From NCBI RefSeq assembly GCF_022965805.1, contig NW_027330951.1, positions 124,001 to 188,000 on the forward strand: a DNA stretch of 64,000 nt, written 5' to 3'. Position numbers and translations under genes: made by a program. Below the pieces are notes generated by a model that worked only from the letters and a program-made list of their open reading frames with translations, did no database searches and had not been told where the DNA came from. The DNA comes from Primulina eburnea (taxonomy: Eukaryota; Streptophyta; Magnoliopsida; Lamiales; Gesneriaceae). The stretch's first letter is position 1; the number at the start of each line of letters is the position of its first letter. Shown one piece after another: positions 54,325 through 64,000 of the stretch.

Positions 54325-57059
54325 TGTAACATCCCGAAAATCTGAAAGTCCACGTGAACCACGTGCATGTAAATTATTAATTTTCTTTGATATTTTATTA
54401 AATTCTTTTAAAGTATTAAATGCATGTTTATTTTATTGATTTGTGTTTAATTATTTTATGCATAATTCATGCATGATAGGATTTAATTCATGAAATTCAT
54501 GCATTAGGATTTCTAGGTGCATTTCACGATCGAAGAGAAATGGAGACCGGAGAAATTTCAGGAAAAATATTTTATTACATAATTAATTTTTTATTAATTA
54601 AAATAAGGTGTTTTAAAGGTATTTTTTTCAAAATAGGATTTTTATGGATATTTTTACCTGCATGATTTTAATTTTAATCGGTACACAAATTTTATCAAAT
54701 TGGAGGACTTTTTAAGAGTTCGGCTAATATTTTCAAAACCTTTTCAACACGAAATATTTTTTGGGAGTGTATTTGAATTTAACGAGCCAACTTTTGAACT
54801 CATTAGTCTTAAATATTATTTTAAACCTTTAATTATCAAGTTAGAGCCCATTAACCTTTTTAATTGCAACCTCATTAAGCCTAATTAAATCCCTTAACCT
54901 CCCGTAACCTCCCACAGCTGATACACGTCCCTCTCCATTCAGATTCTCTCCCCATTCAGCATTCCCCACCATCGGTTTCAGAGCTCCACAATTGAAGGCG
55001 TCGGTTCTCTCTTGTTTTGCAAAAGAAAAGCTTCAACCGGGTCTCCCTTTGCATTTTTCTTGTTTTTCAATCTTCAAGGCACGCTCCGTACCCTTAATTC
55101 TGAATCATTTACGTCTTATACATACTGTACGTGATGTGTTATATGTGTGTGTATATCTCGATCCAGCCATACCAGGGAAGGTTTCCGTTTGTTCTTGTCA
55201 AATACATGTATTCTTTGTTTTCCACTCACTTTTTAATGTACCGTGCAAGGGGCTGCGGGGTTTTGGTTGCAAGGGAGTTTAAAATATCAAGAATTAAAGG
55301 GCTTAAGGGTAGGAGGCTAGCCTTGGTCGAGTAAGGCTCATTGTGTGCATAGACCGATGGGTTTGGGGAGTGTTTCCTTGGAGACTTGCGGCTGTTGGTA
55401 TATTCTAAATTTCATGGGGCTGTAACCCTGATCCTTGTACATCCAGTAGGGTCTAGTAAGACGTTAGAGGTGAACCATGGATGTGTGGTTGAGAGAGGAG
55501 CTCGATCATTGGAAGGGTAACTCGATCGTGTGTGTAGAGGAGATTCGATGCTCTTCTGTAAATGGCTTCGTGCAGCAGCAAGCGCGTTGGTTTGACTTGG
55601 TTTAGGAGGTCCCTTAGAGCCTTAAGAATGAGATTAAATGGCTGGACAGGTGTTTGTATCAGAGGGGACCGAAAGGTTAGGGGATTGGGGGCCATGTGTT
55701 GCAAGTTGAGTATAGAATAGTGGAGAGGCTAGAGTTTGTCTCTTTTGGGATATATCAGCCGAAGTTTTTTGGGACAATATTATAGTATTAGGGAACTTTT
55801 AGTATTTTTAAGATATGATAAAAAGTTGTGAAAATTTTGATTATGTTTCGAGCCGATTCGGGTTAAAATCGGGACTTCGGTCCAAGTTTTGGAATGAACC
55901 GGATAAGTTGTGATTTTGGCTCGAGTTTACATCTAGGGATACTTATAAAAATATTTTGGGACATTTTAAGGAGTTTGGTAAGCTTCGGGTCAATTTTAGA
56001 GGTCCAGGGTTGAAACAATAATTTTTGGGTTTCTGGGAGCAAAATGGTCATTTTGCACTCGGGGTGAGATTTGGTCTTGGCAGCCCTGAGCACAAATTCA
56101 TGATATTTTAAATGTTCATGAATCATGTTTATGGTTTTTATGCAATTATGATAAATACTGTGCATGCTTGGTTTAAATGAAAAGTTACGCATATGCATGT
56201 TTTTATTAAGTGATGAAAATGACGATATTTTTGAAGGATGGGAATTGGTTTTGACTGACGATGTATATGTATACGATGATATGATTGGAGATATCGTGAG
56301 GGAAAAAGCTCAGAGGGAGCCCGTTTACGGGAGAAGGCCCAGAGGGAGTCCGACGATCGTATTTCCATTGACATGATATGATAGGCCTGGGCTCAGTGGG
56401 CGGGTAATGCTGTCGCTGATGTCCCCCGCCGCCGGGTACCACGGTTTTTATAGATGGATCCATCGATAGAGCTGATACGATAGAGCTGTTACGAAAGTCA
56501 CAACTAATGAATTGAATTCAAGTAAAAGAAAATGTTTAAGTTTATGACACGATGAGCTGTTTTGACACGTATATGATGATATGAGATGACATGAGTTGAC
56601 ACGACATGATTTTATACGACACGTTTACGTTATGCTTTAAGTTCATGAACGATATGTTGAGTATGATATTTTTCACTGTTGTGTGCTATGTATATGTACT
56701 TGTTATTAACGGTACAGGTGTGTTGAGTCTTTAGACTCACTAGGCGTGTGTGATGCAGGTGAGCTTGTTATTGAGAGGACTGAAGGTGCTGAACACTGAG
56801 TAGACAGACCTGGTGTGGTGACACGACCCGAGGACCACATGTTTTCCGCATTTTGTTTTTATGAGATTTGAGAGGATATGAACATTTTTATATATAGGTT
56901 TTGATACGCTGATGATTTTCACAATTTTAACTCGTTTATGTTTACGCACTATTTATATTGTCAAATACTTAAGACATTTTCAAATGTTATTTATAAAATG
57001 CAAGCTTTTATTTTTTTAAAAAAAATATTTCCGCGCTTTTAAAATTAGTAGATGTTTCA
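54325..57059 (+). repeat. 3' LTR of L
   Basis: 2735 bp, nearly identical to the 5' LTR, including the paired CACGTG boxes at its tip. F gag resumes just after it. Confidence 0.93.
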
Positions 57060-57064
57060 ATTTG

Positions 57065-60000
57065 GTTCAGTATCTCAGCCAGAGCGGCAAGCATCATCTG
57101 TTCATTCCTTCCAGCCGCCACCTACAGAGACTCAGTCCCGAGCCAGAGGTAGCCAGACAGTGAGTCAACCTCCCAGACAGCAGGCTCGAGTGTTCGCACT
57201 GACAGAGGAGCAGGCCTAGGATGCTCCAGATGATGTGATTGCAGGTAACTGTTTTCTTTGTGGTTATCCTGCATATGTGTTGATAGACACAGGTGCATCC
57301 CATACATTTATTTCTGAGCATTTTGCATTGACACATGCATTGCCTGTTGAGTCATTGTCTACTGTAGTGTCTATTTCTTCTCCGTTGGGAAGTGGTCTGA
57401 TATCTGTGACTTCAGTTAGACATTGTATACTACAGTTTGAGGGGCATGAGATTGATTTAGACTGTGTTGTACTTGGCTTATCTGATTTTGATTGTATTGT
57501 CGGGATTGACATGTTAACCAAGTACAGAGCTACCGTAGACTGTTTTCACAAGATTGTCAGATTCAGACCTGAAATGATAGAAGAATGGAAATTCTACGGT
57601 AAAGGTTCCAGATCTCGGATTCCCTTAGTGTCTGCTCTGACTATGAGTAGATTGTTGCAGAAAGGAGCAGAGGGGTTCCTTGTCTATTCTGTAGATCTAC
57701 AGAAATCGAACCCGAAATTGGCAGATTTGCCAGTAGTACGGGAGTTTGCAGATGTATTTCCTGACGAGATTCCAGGGTTACCTCCAATTCGAGAGGTAGA
57801 TTTCAGCACAGATCTTGTGCCAGGTACTGTTCCTATATCTCGAGCTCCGTGTAGGATAGAGCCGATAGAATTGAAAGAATGGAAAGCTCAGTTAGAAGAT
57901 CTTCTAGCCAAGGGATATATCAGACATAGTGTATCTCCTTGGGGTGCACTAGTGTTATTTGTGCGAAAGAAAGACGGTGCGATGAGATTTTGTATCGACT
58001 ACCGGCAACTGAACAAGGCGACGGTAAAGAACAAATATCCATTGCCTCGTATCGATGATTTATTTAATCAGTTGCAGGGATCCTCTGTTTATTCCAAGAT
58101 CGATCTGAGATCTGGATATCACCAGCTACGAGTAAGAGATGTTGACATACCGAAGACGGCATTCCGAACCAGGTATGGACACTACGAATTTATTGTCATG
58201 CCTTTTGGTTTAACGAATGCTCCAGCGGTGTTTATGGGATTGATGAACTGTGTCTTTCAGAGGTATTTGGATGAGTTTTTGATTGTTTTTATCGATGAAA
58301 TTTTGGTGTATTCCAAGAGTATGACTGAGCATGCCGATCATTTGAGAATTGTATTGCAAACATTGAGAAATGAGCAATTGTATGCTAAACTGTCAAAGTG
58401 TGAGTTTTGGCTGAGACAGGTTGTCTTCTTGGGTCATATCATATCTGGAGACGGTATTTCTGTAGATCCGAGTAAAGTTGAAGCTGTGATCAGTTGGCCG
58501 AGACCGACCACTGTGCCTGAGATACGCAGTTTCATGGGTTTAGCAGGGTACTATCGGCGATTCATTAAAGATTTCTCCAGCATTCCGAAGCCGATTACCC
58601 AGTTGACACAGAAGAATGCACCATTTGTATGGTCTGAGTATTGTGTGTCTAGCTTCCTAGAGTTGAAAAAGAGGCTGACCAGTGCACCTATCTTGATGAT
58701 TCCTTCAAGTACTGGTGATTTCGTTGTATATTGTGATGCATCTCACAGAGGGCTAGGATGTGTTCTTATGCAGCGAGGACATGTGATCGCATATGCCTCT
58801 AGACAGTTGAAGAATCACGAGACCCGATACCCAATTCATGATCTTGAATTGGCGGCAATTGTTTTTACATTGAAGATTTGGCGTCACTATCTTTATGGAG
58901 AGAAATTGAGATTTACTCTGATCACAAGAGCCTGAAGTATCTGTTTTCTCAGTCAAAGTTGAACATGAGACAGTGTAGATGGCTCAATTTGTTGAAAGAT
59001 TTTGATTGCGAGATCAAATACTATCCAGGGAAGTCAAATGCAGCAGCAGATGCCTTGAGTCGAAAGGTATGTTCTTTATCCTTATCGACTATAGGTGTTT
59101 CGAATTTAGTTGAAGATTCCTTTTTGTCTGGATTGACATTTGATACAGATAGTAGACCGCTACGACTTACTTCGATTCAAGTTGAGCCAGATTTGATTAT
59201 GAGAATCAAGGAAGCCCGAAAAACTGATCAATCGATTGATATGGTCAGATCAGGACATCAGTCAGAGTATCAGGTACATGATTGTGTTCTGTATGTGAAT
59301 AACCGTATTGTAGTGCCAGATGTTCCAGAATTGAAACAACAGATTATGTCAGAAGCGCACTGTAGTCGGTTTAGTATTCATCCTGGTGGCAGAAAGATGT
59401 ACAATGACTTGAAGACATAGTTCTGGTGGAAACAGATGAAGTCAGATATTGCCAAATTTGTGTCTAAGTGCTTGAATTTCCAACAGGTGAAGGCCGAGAG
59501 AAAGAAGCCCGAAGGTCTACTTCAGAGTCTGTCTATTCCTGAATGGAAATGAGATCACATTTCCATGGATTTCGTGACGAAGTTACCTCGATCATCCCGG
59601 GGCTGTGATGCGATTTGGGTCATTATTGACAGATTAACCAAATCAGCGTGTTTTATTCCATACAGAATGACATACCGACACGATCAGATGGCGGAGTTGT
59701 ATGTTAGAGAGGTAGCCAGATTGCATGGTGTACCGAAATCTATCGTATCAGATCGTGATCCCCGATTCACTTCACATTTCTGTCACAGTTCGCAGCATGC
59801 TTTAGGTACGATATTGCACCTGAGTACTGCTTATCATCCTCAGACAGACGGACAGTCAGAGCAGACTATCTAGATTTTAGAGGATATGCTGAGAGCCGTA
59901 GTGCTAGACTTTGATGCTAGTTGGCAAGATTCACTGCCACTTTGTGAATTCTCGTACAACAACAGCTATCAGACGAGTATCGAGATGGCACCGTTTGAAG

Positions 60001-60605
60001 CTTTGTATGGGAAGAAGTGCAGATCTCCGTCGTACTGGGATGATATATCTGAGGTACCAGAACTTGGGCCTGATATGATTCGTGAAATGACTGAGAAAGT
60101 AAAGATAATTCAGAAGAGAATGAAGACGGCACAAGATAGACAAGCCAAGTATGCGAACGTCAGACGTAGACCGCTAGTAGTTGAAGAAGGGGATAGAACA
60201 TTTTTACAGATTTCTCCTTTCAGAGGCATAGTCAGATTTGGAAAGCGTGGAAAGTTGTCTCCTAGATACGTCGGTTCGTATGAGATTCTGAAGAAGATTG
60301 GCGATCGAGCATATCGACTTGCTCTTCCTCCTTCTTTATCTAGGATACATGACGTTTTTCATGTATCGATGTTGCGTAGATATATGCCAGATATTTCTCA
60401 TGTCATTCAGCCTGACGAAGCCGAGCTCGATCAGACTTTGAGTTATGTTGAACAACCGATACAGATTCTTGATCGGAAAAAGAAGCAGCTCAGAACGAAG
60501 ACTATTCCGCTTGTGAAAGTTCATTGGAGTCGTCATGGCATCGAAGAAGCAACTTGGGAGACAGAAGCAGATATGAGACAGAGACATCCCGAGTTATTTA
60601 CATGA
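57065..60605 (+). pseudogene. pol: Pol of F: protease, RT, RNase H, integrase, chromodomain, broken
   Basis: The linker has a TAG at 57217-57219. A 566-codon frame (57235-58935) then holds protease ([10 protein letters not shown]) and RT. The RT catalytic motif reads FIDEIL, so the second active-site Asp (58297-58299) is Glu. A frameshift near 58905 falls in RNase H. Integrase (58878 on) has stops at 59418-59420, 59550-59552 (Trp to TGA) and 59871-59873, and one zinc-binding Cys is Phe (CLNFQQ). Catalytic Asp in SDRDP and the Glu in QSEQ remain. GSYEIL and the chromodomain (to 60605, ATWETE) close it. Not functional. Confidence 0.9.
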
Positions 60606-60691
60606 TGTGAGTATTTCTTCAATTTTGATTATATTGTTTTTCATATATGATTTGATGGAATTGCCGGCGATTTCGAGGACAAAATCATTTC

Positions 60692-60706
60692 TTAGAGGGA
60701 GAGAAA
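60692..60706 (+). promoter_or_regulatory. Polypurine tract of F
   Basis: TTAGAGGGAGAGAAA before the LTR start TGTAAGGC at 60707; preceded by TTTCGAGGACAAAATC. Confidence 0.85.
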
Positions 60707-60909
60707 TGTAAGGCTTGAGATTTATTAGTTTTCATTGATGTGATATTCGAAGATATGAGAATGCATTACATGTAATGAGAGGCACTAGATTTATTAGTCT
60801 TCATTGATGTGATATTCGAAGATATGAGTATGCATGACATGTAACGAGAAGCACTAAGTGAGATGAGAGTAGGAAGACATGAAAAATTAGAGTTTTGAAT
60901 GCAAGGAAG

Positions 60910-61120
60910 ACCGCACCCGCGGTTGGGTTCATGAAATGTGGAAGAGTTACAGTAGCATGAGCGCACCAGAGCTAGGAAGCTACCGCACCCGCGGTTGATG
61001 GACAGAGACTTGGGCATTTTTACAGTAGTGACACCGCACCCGCGGTCGTCGGTTTTGGAAAAGTGGAAAGGAGGCCGAGAGCTAAGCGCACCCGCGGTCA
61101 TGAAGAAGCGCACCCGCGGT
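60910..61120. repeat. GC-rich palindrome array, ACCGCACCCGCGGT type (F LTR)
   Basis: Five units. The first three are ACCGC-ACCC-GCGGT hairpins (60910, 60982, 61033); the last two start AGCGC. They lie 204-414 bases from the LTR start and about 50 bases before a TATATATATA run. Confidence 0.85.
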
Positions 61121-61170
61121 GCTTGGTGCGAGAAATCCACCTTTACTTCTTAAGTTGACACATGGCATGG

Positions 61171-61180
61171 TATATATATA
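61171..61180 (+). promoter_or_regulatory. Presumed TATA region of the F LTR
   Basis: TATATATATA within GGTATATATATAG, just after the palindrome array; the same stretch is in the 5' LTR near 46137. Confidence 0.5.
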
Positions 61181-61268
61181 GTTGGAGGCATGACTCATTC
61201 TCTTCCCATTTCAGCAGCTGAGAACCGAGAACAAGAAATATTTTATTTCTTGCTGGAAAATATAAATT

Positions 61269-62059
61269 TTATAACCATTTGAAAAAATCTAAATTTAATT
61301 TAGTTTCTTCCACCCATTCTTTATATCTTAAAGAATATAAATCTTGTTGCTTTGAGTTTAAGTAACTTAAAAACCATTTTTTCTTATTTAAATTTTTAAC
61401 CTTTTCTAAACGTTTTTGAATAGGATTATTATAATTAATAACCATAACATTATAACCCATATCAGAAAAAGTAGGAGAATCTGATTTTCTATTATTAACA
61501 GAATAACTTCTTTGAAAACGAGAAGTGCTAGATTCAGAAAGATCAACCTTATATTCTGGTTGAGATATATTATCCTTAGTCTTTTGAAGCCCAGATATAC
61601 TGATTTTTTCAAAATCAGATATAGAAGAAGTAGAATTTCTACTTTCTTCTGGGAGTTTGATCCTTAAATGTCTTTGAGATGAGAATTTTATTTCAACATC
61701 ACCATCTACATATTGAACTATACTTTCTAGTTTTCTAGATTCTTCTTTAATAGTAGGAGCAATATTCTCCATTTTCCAGATTTCTGGTAAAGTAACTTGA
61801 TTCCAATTTATTGTTTTGGGAATCATAATATTACTTTTAATAATATCGGTAATAAAGAGATTAGTTTCACCTCTTTTAGAACTAATTTGATTAGAATTAA
61901 TTCTAAAATTAGAGATTGTAGAATTTATAACTTTATAACAAATTCTATATAATAGAACAACATTTTCTGTACCATCTATCATATCGAAACCTTCAGTTTT
62001 TATATTTAATGTGAGGGCTTTTATAAATACTCTTGAATCAACATATAAATTATATGTTC
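61269..62059 (-). pseudogene. P2a: pararetrovirus movement-protein-like fragment
   Basis: On the minus strand an open stretch runs from about 62059 to 61269 (longest ATG-started frame 61269-61982, 237 codons). It contains a segment of the type seen in 30K-superfamily movement proteins of Caulimoviridae (NVVLLYRICYKVINST), then DGDVEIKFSS, a Ser-rich region and a C-terminal helix-rich end (SLRYKEWVEETKLNLDFF). The N-terminus is missing. In virus genomes this region precedes the capsid region on the same strand; here the two face apart. An old genomic copy, not a complete virus. Family assignment is from remembered patterns. Confidence 0.55.
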
Positions 62060-62826
62060 ATGAAACTGGAGAAGAATCTTGTGAGATTCATCCCCCTTTT
62101 ACTAATTTACAAATTAAAAAGGGAAATAAAGAAATTTATGCTACTCCCATAAAATCTGAAATAGGGCATGGTAATTTTGACCATATAATTCAGCAAAATA
62201 ATTTCACTAATCTCACTTTACATTCTTTAAGAAATCAAACCACTAGGATAGAAGAAATTCTTTCTAAACCCAAACAAGACATGTCTAGAGGAGAAAGTTG
62301 TTCTAAAGCCTTGATGATAAAACCTCCCCCTAATCTTAAGCAAGAAAAATTTCTTTTAAGCTCTAAAAAAGATGAAGATTTTATGGAAGGTCTAATAGAC
62401 CGATTACAAAAAATTAATATAAAAGAAAAAGGTTCTATTTCGGTAATTACCAAAGATGAACAACTTGAAAATTCTTCAAGTTCTTCTGAAGATGAAATGC
62501 AGATTAATAAAATGCATAAAGTATCAATTGTAAAACCTTTTTATAAAAAGGCAACACCTATAGATCTTCAAATTGAAGAAAAGAAAGATTATATTCAGTT
62601 TAATGGCGAAGCCATTACTGAATGGAATATAGATGGGAAATCTGAATATCAGATTAAAACTATTATTAAACAAATGTTAATATACTCTTCTGCCGCAAAA
62701 ATTAAAGGTAATAATGATAGGCAGATTGCTCAAGAAATTATTACCGGTTTTACTGGCCAACTTCAAGGTTGGTGGATTTCTATCTTTCAAAAGACGCAAA
62801 GAATAAAATTCTTAACTCTTCTATAA
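62060..62826 (+). pseudogene. P2b: pararetrovirus capsid-region-like fragment
   Basis: The plus-strand frame (open from 62011; the first 15 or so codons are antisense of P2a) has PPFTNLQIKKGNKEIYATP, then IIQQNNFTNLTLHSL, a Ser/Glu-rich stretch, and a conserved core with ITEWNIDGKSEYQI (near 62614) and ITGFTGQLQGWW (62743-62778). Such cores occur in plant pararetrovirus-derived polyproteins before the zinc knuckle. The frame shifts or ends near 62800, and element G begins at 62849. Zinc knuckle, protease and RT are absent. Confidence 0.55.
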
Positions 62827-62848
62827 TTGATTTAAATGGAAGAGAAGA

Positions 62849-64000
62849 TGTGGGGACCCGGACGCTAATCAAGTTCTTAATCATCATTGGGACTAATTAA
62901 TCAATTATAAAACAGGGTCTAAAAATTTTTCTTTTTAAATTGCGGAACGTAGTGAAATCAAGACATATATACATATCAGTATATAAAATACAAGTCCTGT
63001 ATTACAACACATTTATTCAAACTAGGGTTTGAAAACTACTATCAAGTATTCAACCCTATCTCTAGTCCAAGTCCGGTGCCACCACTCTAATCACGATCTC
63101 TCTCTTCATCTCTTGGACCCTGATCCTGTCCCACCTGTTGTCAAGTACACATACAGACAAGACAACAGCCGGATAAACCGGTGAGAATATACTCCCAGTA
63201 TAAATCAACGAAACATGCAATCATATAAACAATATAAAGCATGTAATCAGGTAACTGATATATGTAACAAAGTCTGAAACATAATCAATATCAAACTGTC
63301 GACAATAATCGTAGCTACATTATTCAGACTAGACTCAGTCCTAGTCTAGAGATCCCGATTCCAGAAGTTGGCATGCGTATATCGACTAGCAGTAATAGAA
63401 AAGACTCCAGTTCTATCCACGCCGATATGGTATCGATCAACAGTAATAGAAAAGACTCCAGTTCTATTCACATCGATACGGTATCGATTACTAGTAATAG
63501 AGGAAGCTATTATTCTATCCACATCAATATAGTACCGATTAACAGTAATAGAAGCAACTCTAATTCTATCCACATCGATATGACATCGATTACCAGTAAT
63601 AGAAGAGCTACTAATCTATCCACATCGATACAATATTGATTAACAGTAATAGAAAAAGCCACCATCCTATCCACATCGATAGCCAACATCCAGTGACAAT
63701 CTTTGGCACATCCGCCAATACACAATCTTATGACATCGTGCAATGTGCCCGTGGTGATCCCACCACTAACGGCACTTTTGTCATAAGACTACTCGTCTAA
63801 TACCTGCTGTCTAAAATCAAGAGAACAAGTATATCAATCAACCAATGCAAATATCAATGCAGTAAAGTAAAGTATGTGATTTAGGGAAACCCAAGTCTAA
63901 ACCGACTCAAGTCCATCTCCCAATACCACATTGAATTATACCTTTTTTTCGTCAGTTTCTGGCTCAGTCGATATCTTGAACTCACAATCTGTCTGGTACT
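62849..64000 (-). repeat. G: LTR of a Ty3 element, partial (continues beyond the window)
   Basis: On the plus strand it starts TGTGGGGACCCGGACGCTAATC like the LTRs of E and E2 read backwards, with matching motifs throughout (CCACCTGTTGTCAAGTACAC, AAGTATGTGATTTAGGGAAA). Whether it is a solo LTR or part of a full element cannot be seen. Frames inside come from the 51-bp repeats. Confidence 0.85.
63379..63690. repeat. 51-bp tandem repeat in LTR G, six copies
   Basis: AGTAATAG recurs at 63391, 63442, 63493, 63544, 63595 and 63645, intervals of 51, 51, 51, 51 and 50. The unit contains AACAGTAATAGAAAAGACTC and TATCCACATCGATA. E2's LTR has one copy of the same unit (around 11500-11555, opposite strand). 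Confidence 0.92.

Larger units (their letters stand above)
48913..57059 (+). mobile_element. L: large non-coding LTR element (LARD-like) inside F gag
   Basis: It starts TGTAACATCCCG and ends GATGTTTCA, with near-duplications ATCTG (48908-48912) and ATTTG (57060-57064), one mismatch. Two almost identical 2.7-kb LTRs enclose a 2.7-kb interior with primer site and polypurine tract but no coding frame of note. That is the structure of a large retrotransposon derivative (LARD), which must use proteins of another element. Confidence 0.9.
46031..61238 (+). mobile_element. F: Ty3/gypsy chromovirus, split by L, both ends truncated
   Basis: LTR (start missing), primer site, gag, then element L, then the rest of gag, protease, RT, RNase H, integrase, chromodomain, polypurine tract and the first 530 bases of the 3' LTR, which is cut by pararetrovirus DNA. 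No target duplication of F itself can be seen because both outer ends are lost. The pol has a frameshift and several stops. Confidence 0.88.
60707..61238 (+). repeat. 3' LTR of F, truncated
   Basis: The first 530 bases of the LTR: an internal duplication of about 70 bases (60715-60775 and 60787-60850), palindrome array, TATA run (61171-61180), then a break at GAGAACAAGAA, where pararetrovirus DNA starts. Confidence 0.85.

Noticed and set aside
63346..63743. Repetitive proteins on both strands in LTR G
   Set aside because: The 51-base period is a multiple of three, so open frames repeat automatically on both strands.

Overview
The window is repeat-rich nuclear DNA of a flowering plant, almost certainly a dicot. 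I see no host gene, rRNA or tRNA gene. Nearly every base belongs to LTR retrotransposons nested in one another, plus two fragments of an endogenous pararetrovirus (Caulimoviridae-like). All primer-binding sites are TGGTATCAGAGC, which pairs with the 3' end of plant initiator-Met tRNA. From memory only, the start of the extra ORF of the copia element resembles predicted proteins of Gesneriaceae (Dorcoceras); this was not checked.

Layout, left to right. 1-1545: truncated Ty3/gypsy element (E1) with only gag. 1546-1794, 12078-12149 and 24054-24265: pieces of one old LTR split by two insertions. 1795-12077: element E2, a Ty3 chromovirus (Tekay/Del-like) with target duplication GCGGG; its 5' LTR holds a 2.17-kb solo LTR (1965-4135, duplication AAATT). 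12150-24053: an 11.9-kb Ty1/copia element (C, SIRE/Maximus-like, duplication TCATC) carrying gag, pol, two small antisense ORFs and a large extra sense ORF. 24266-25417: another LTR-like fragment. 25423-34178: minus-strand Ty3 element D (duplication ATAGC), open except for two stop codons. 34184-35119: pararetrovirus fragment P1. 35120-36588: minus-strand LTR of another family (T). 36853-37393 and 45193-46030: 5' half of an old LTR (Q), split by minus-strand Ty3 element E (37394-45192, duplication CAAGG), which keeps gag but has a ruined pol. 46031-61238: Ty3 element F, whose gag is split by an 8.1-kb non-coding LTR element L (48913-57059). 61239-62848: pararetrovirus fragment P2, internally inverted. 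62849-64000: start of a minus-strand LTR (G).

The Ty3 elements share gag with zinc knuckles, DTGA protease, RT with FIDDIL, RNase H, DD35E integrase and a C-terminal chromodomain, a domain known to steer insertion toward heterochromatin. Every pol seen here carries stops, frameshifts or deletions, so none looks able to move on its own; D is the closest.

Two features stand out. First, LTRs of five families carry arrays of short GC-rich palindromes at the same place, about 130-445 bases from the LTR start and, in four of them, just before a TATA-like stretch. The palindrome sequence differs between families. Second, element C holds two related antisense ORFs, each with its own TATA box at nearly the same distance from its ATG, next to a possible divergent promoter for the extra sense ORF.
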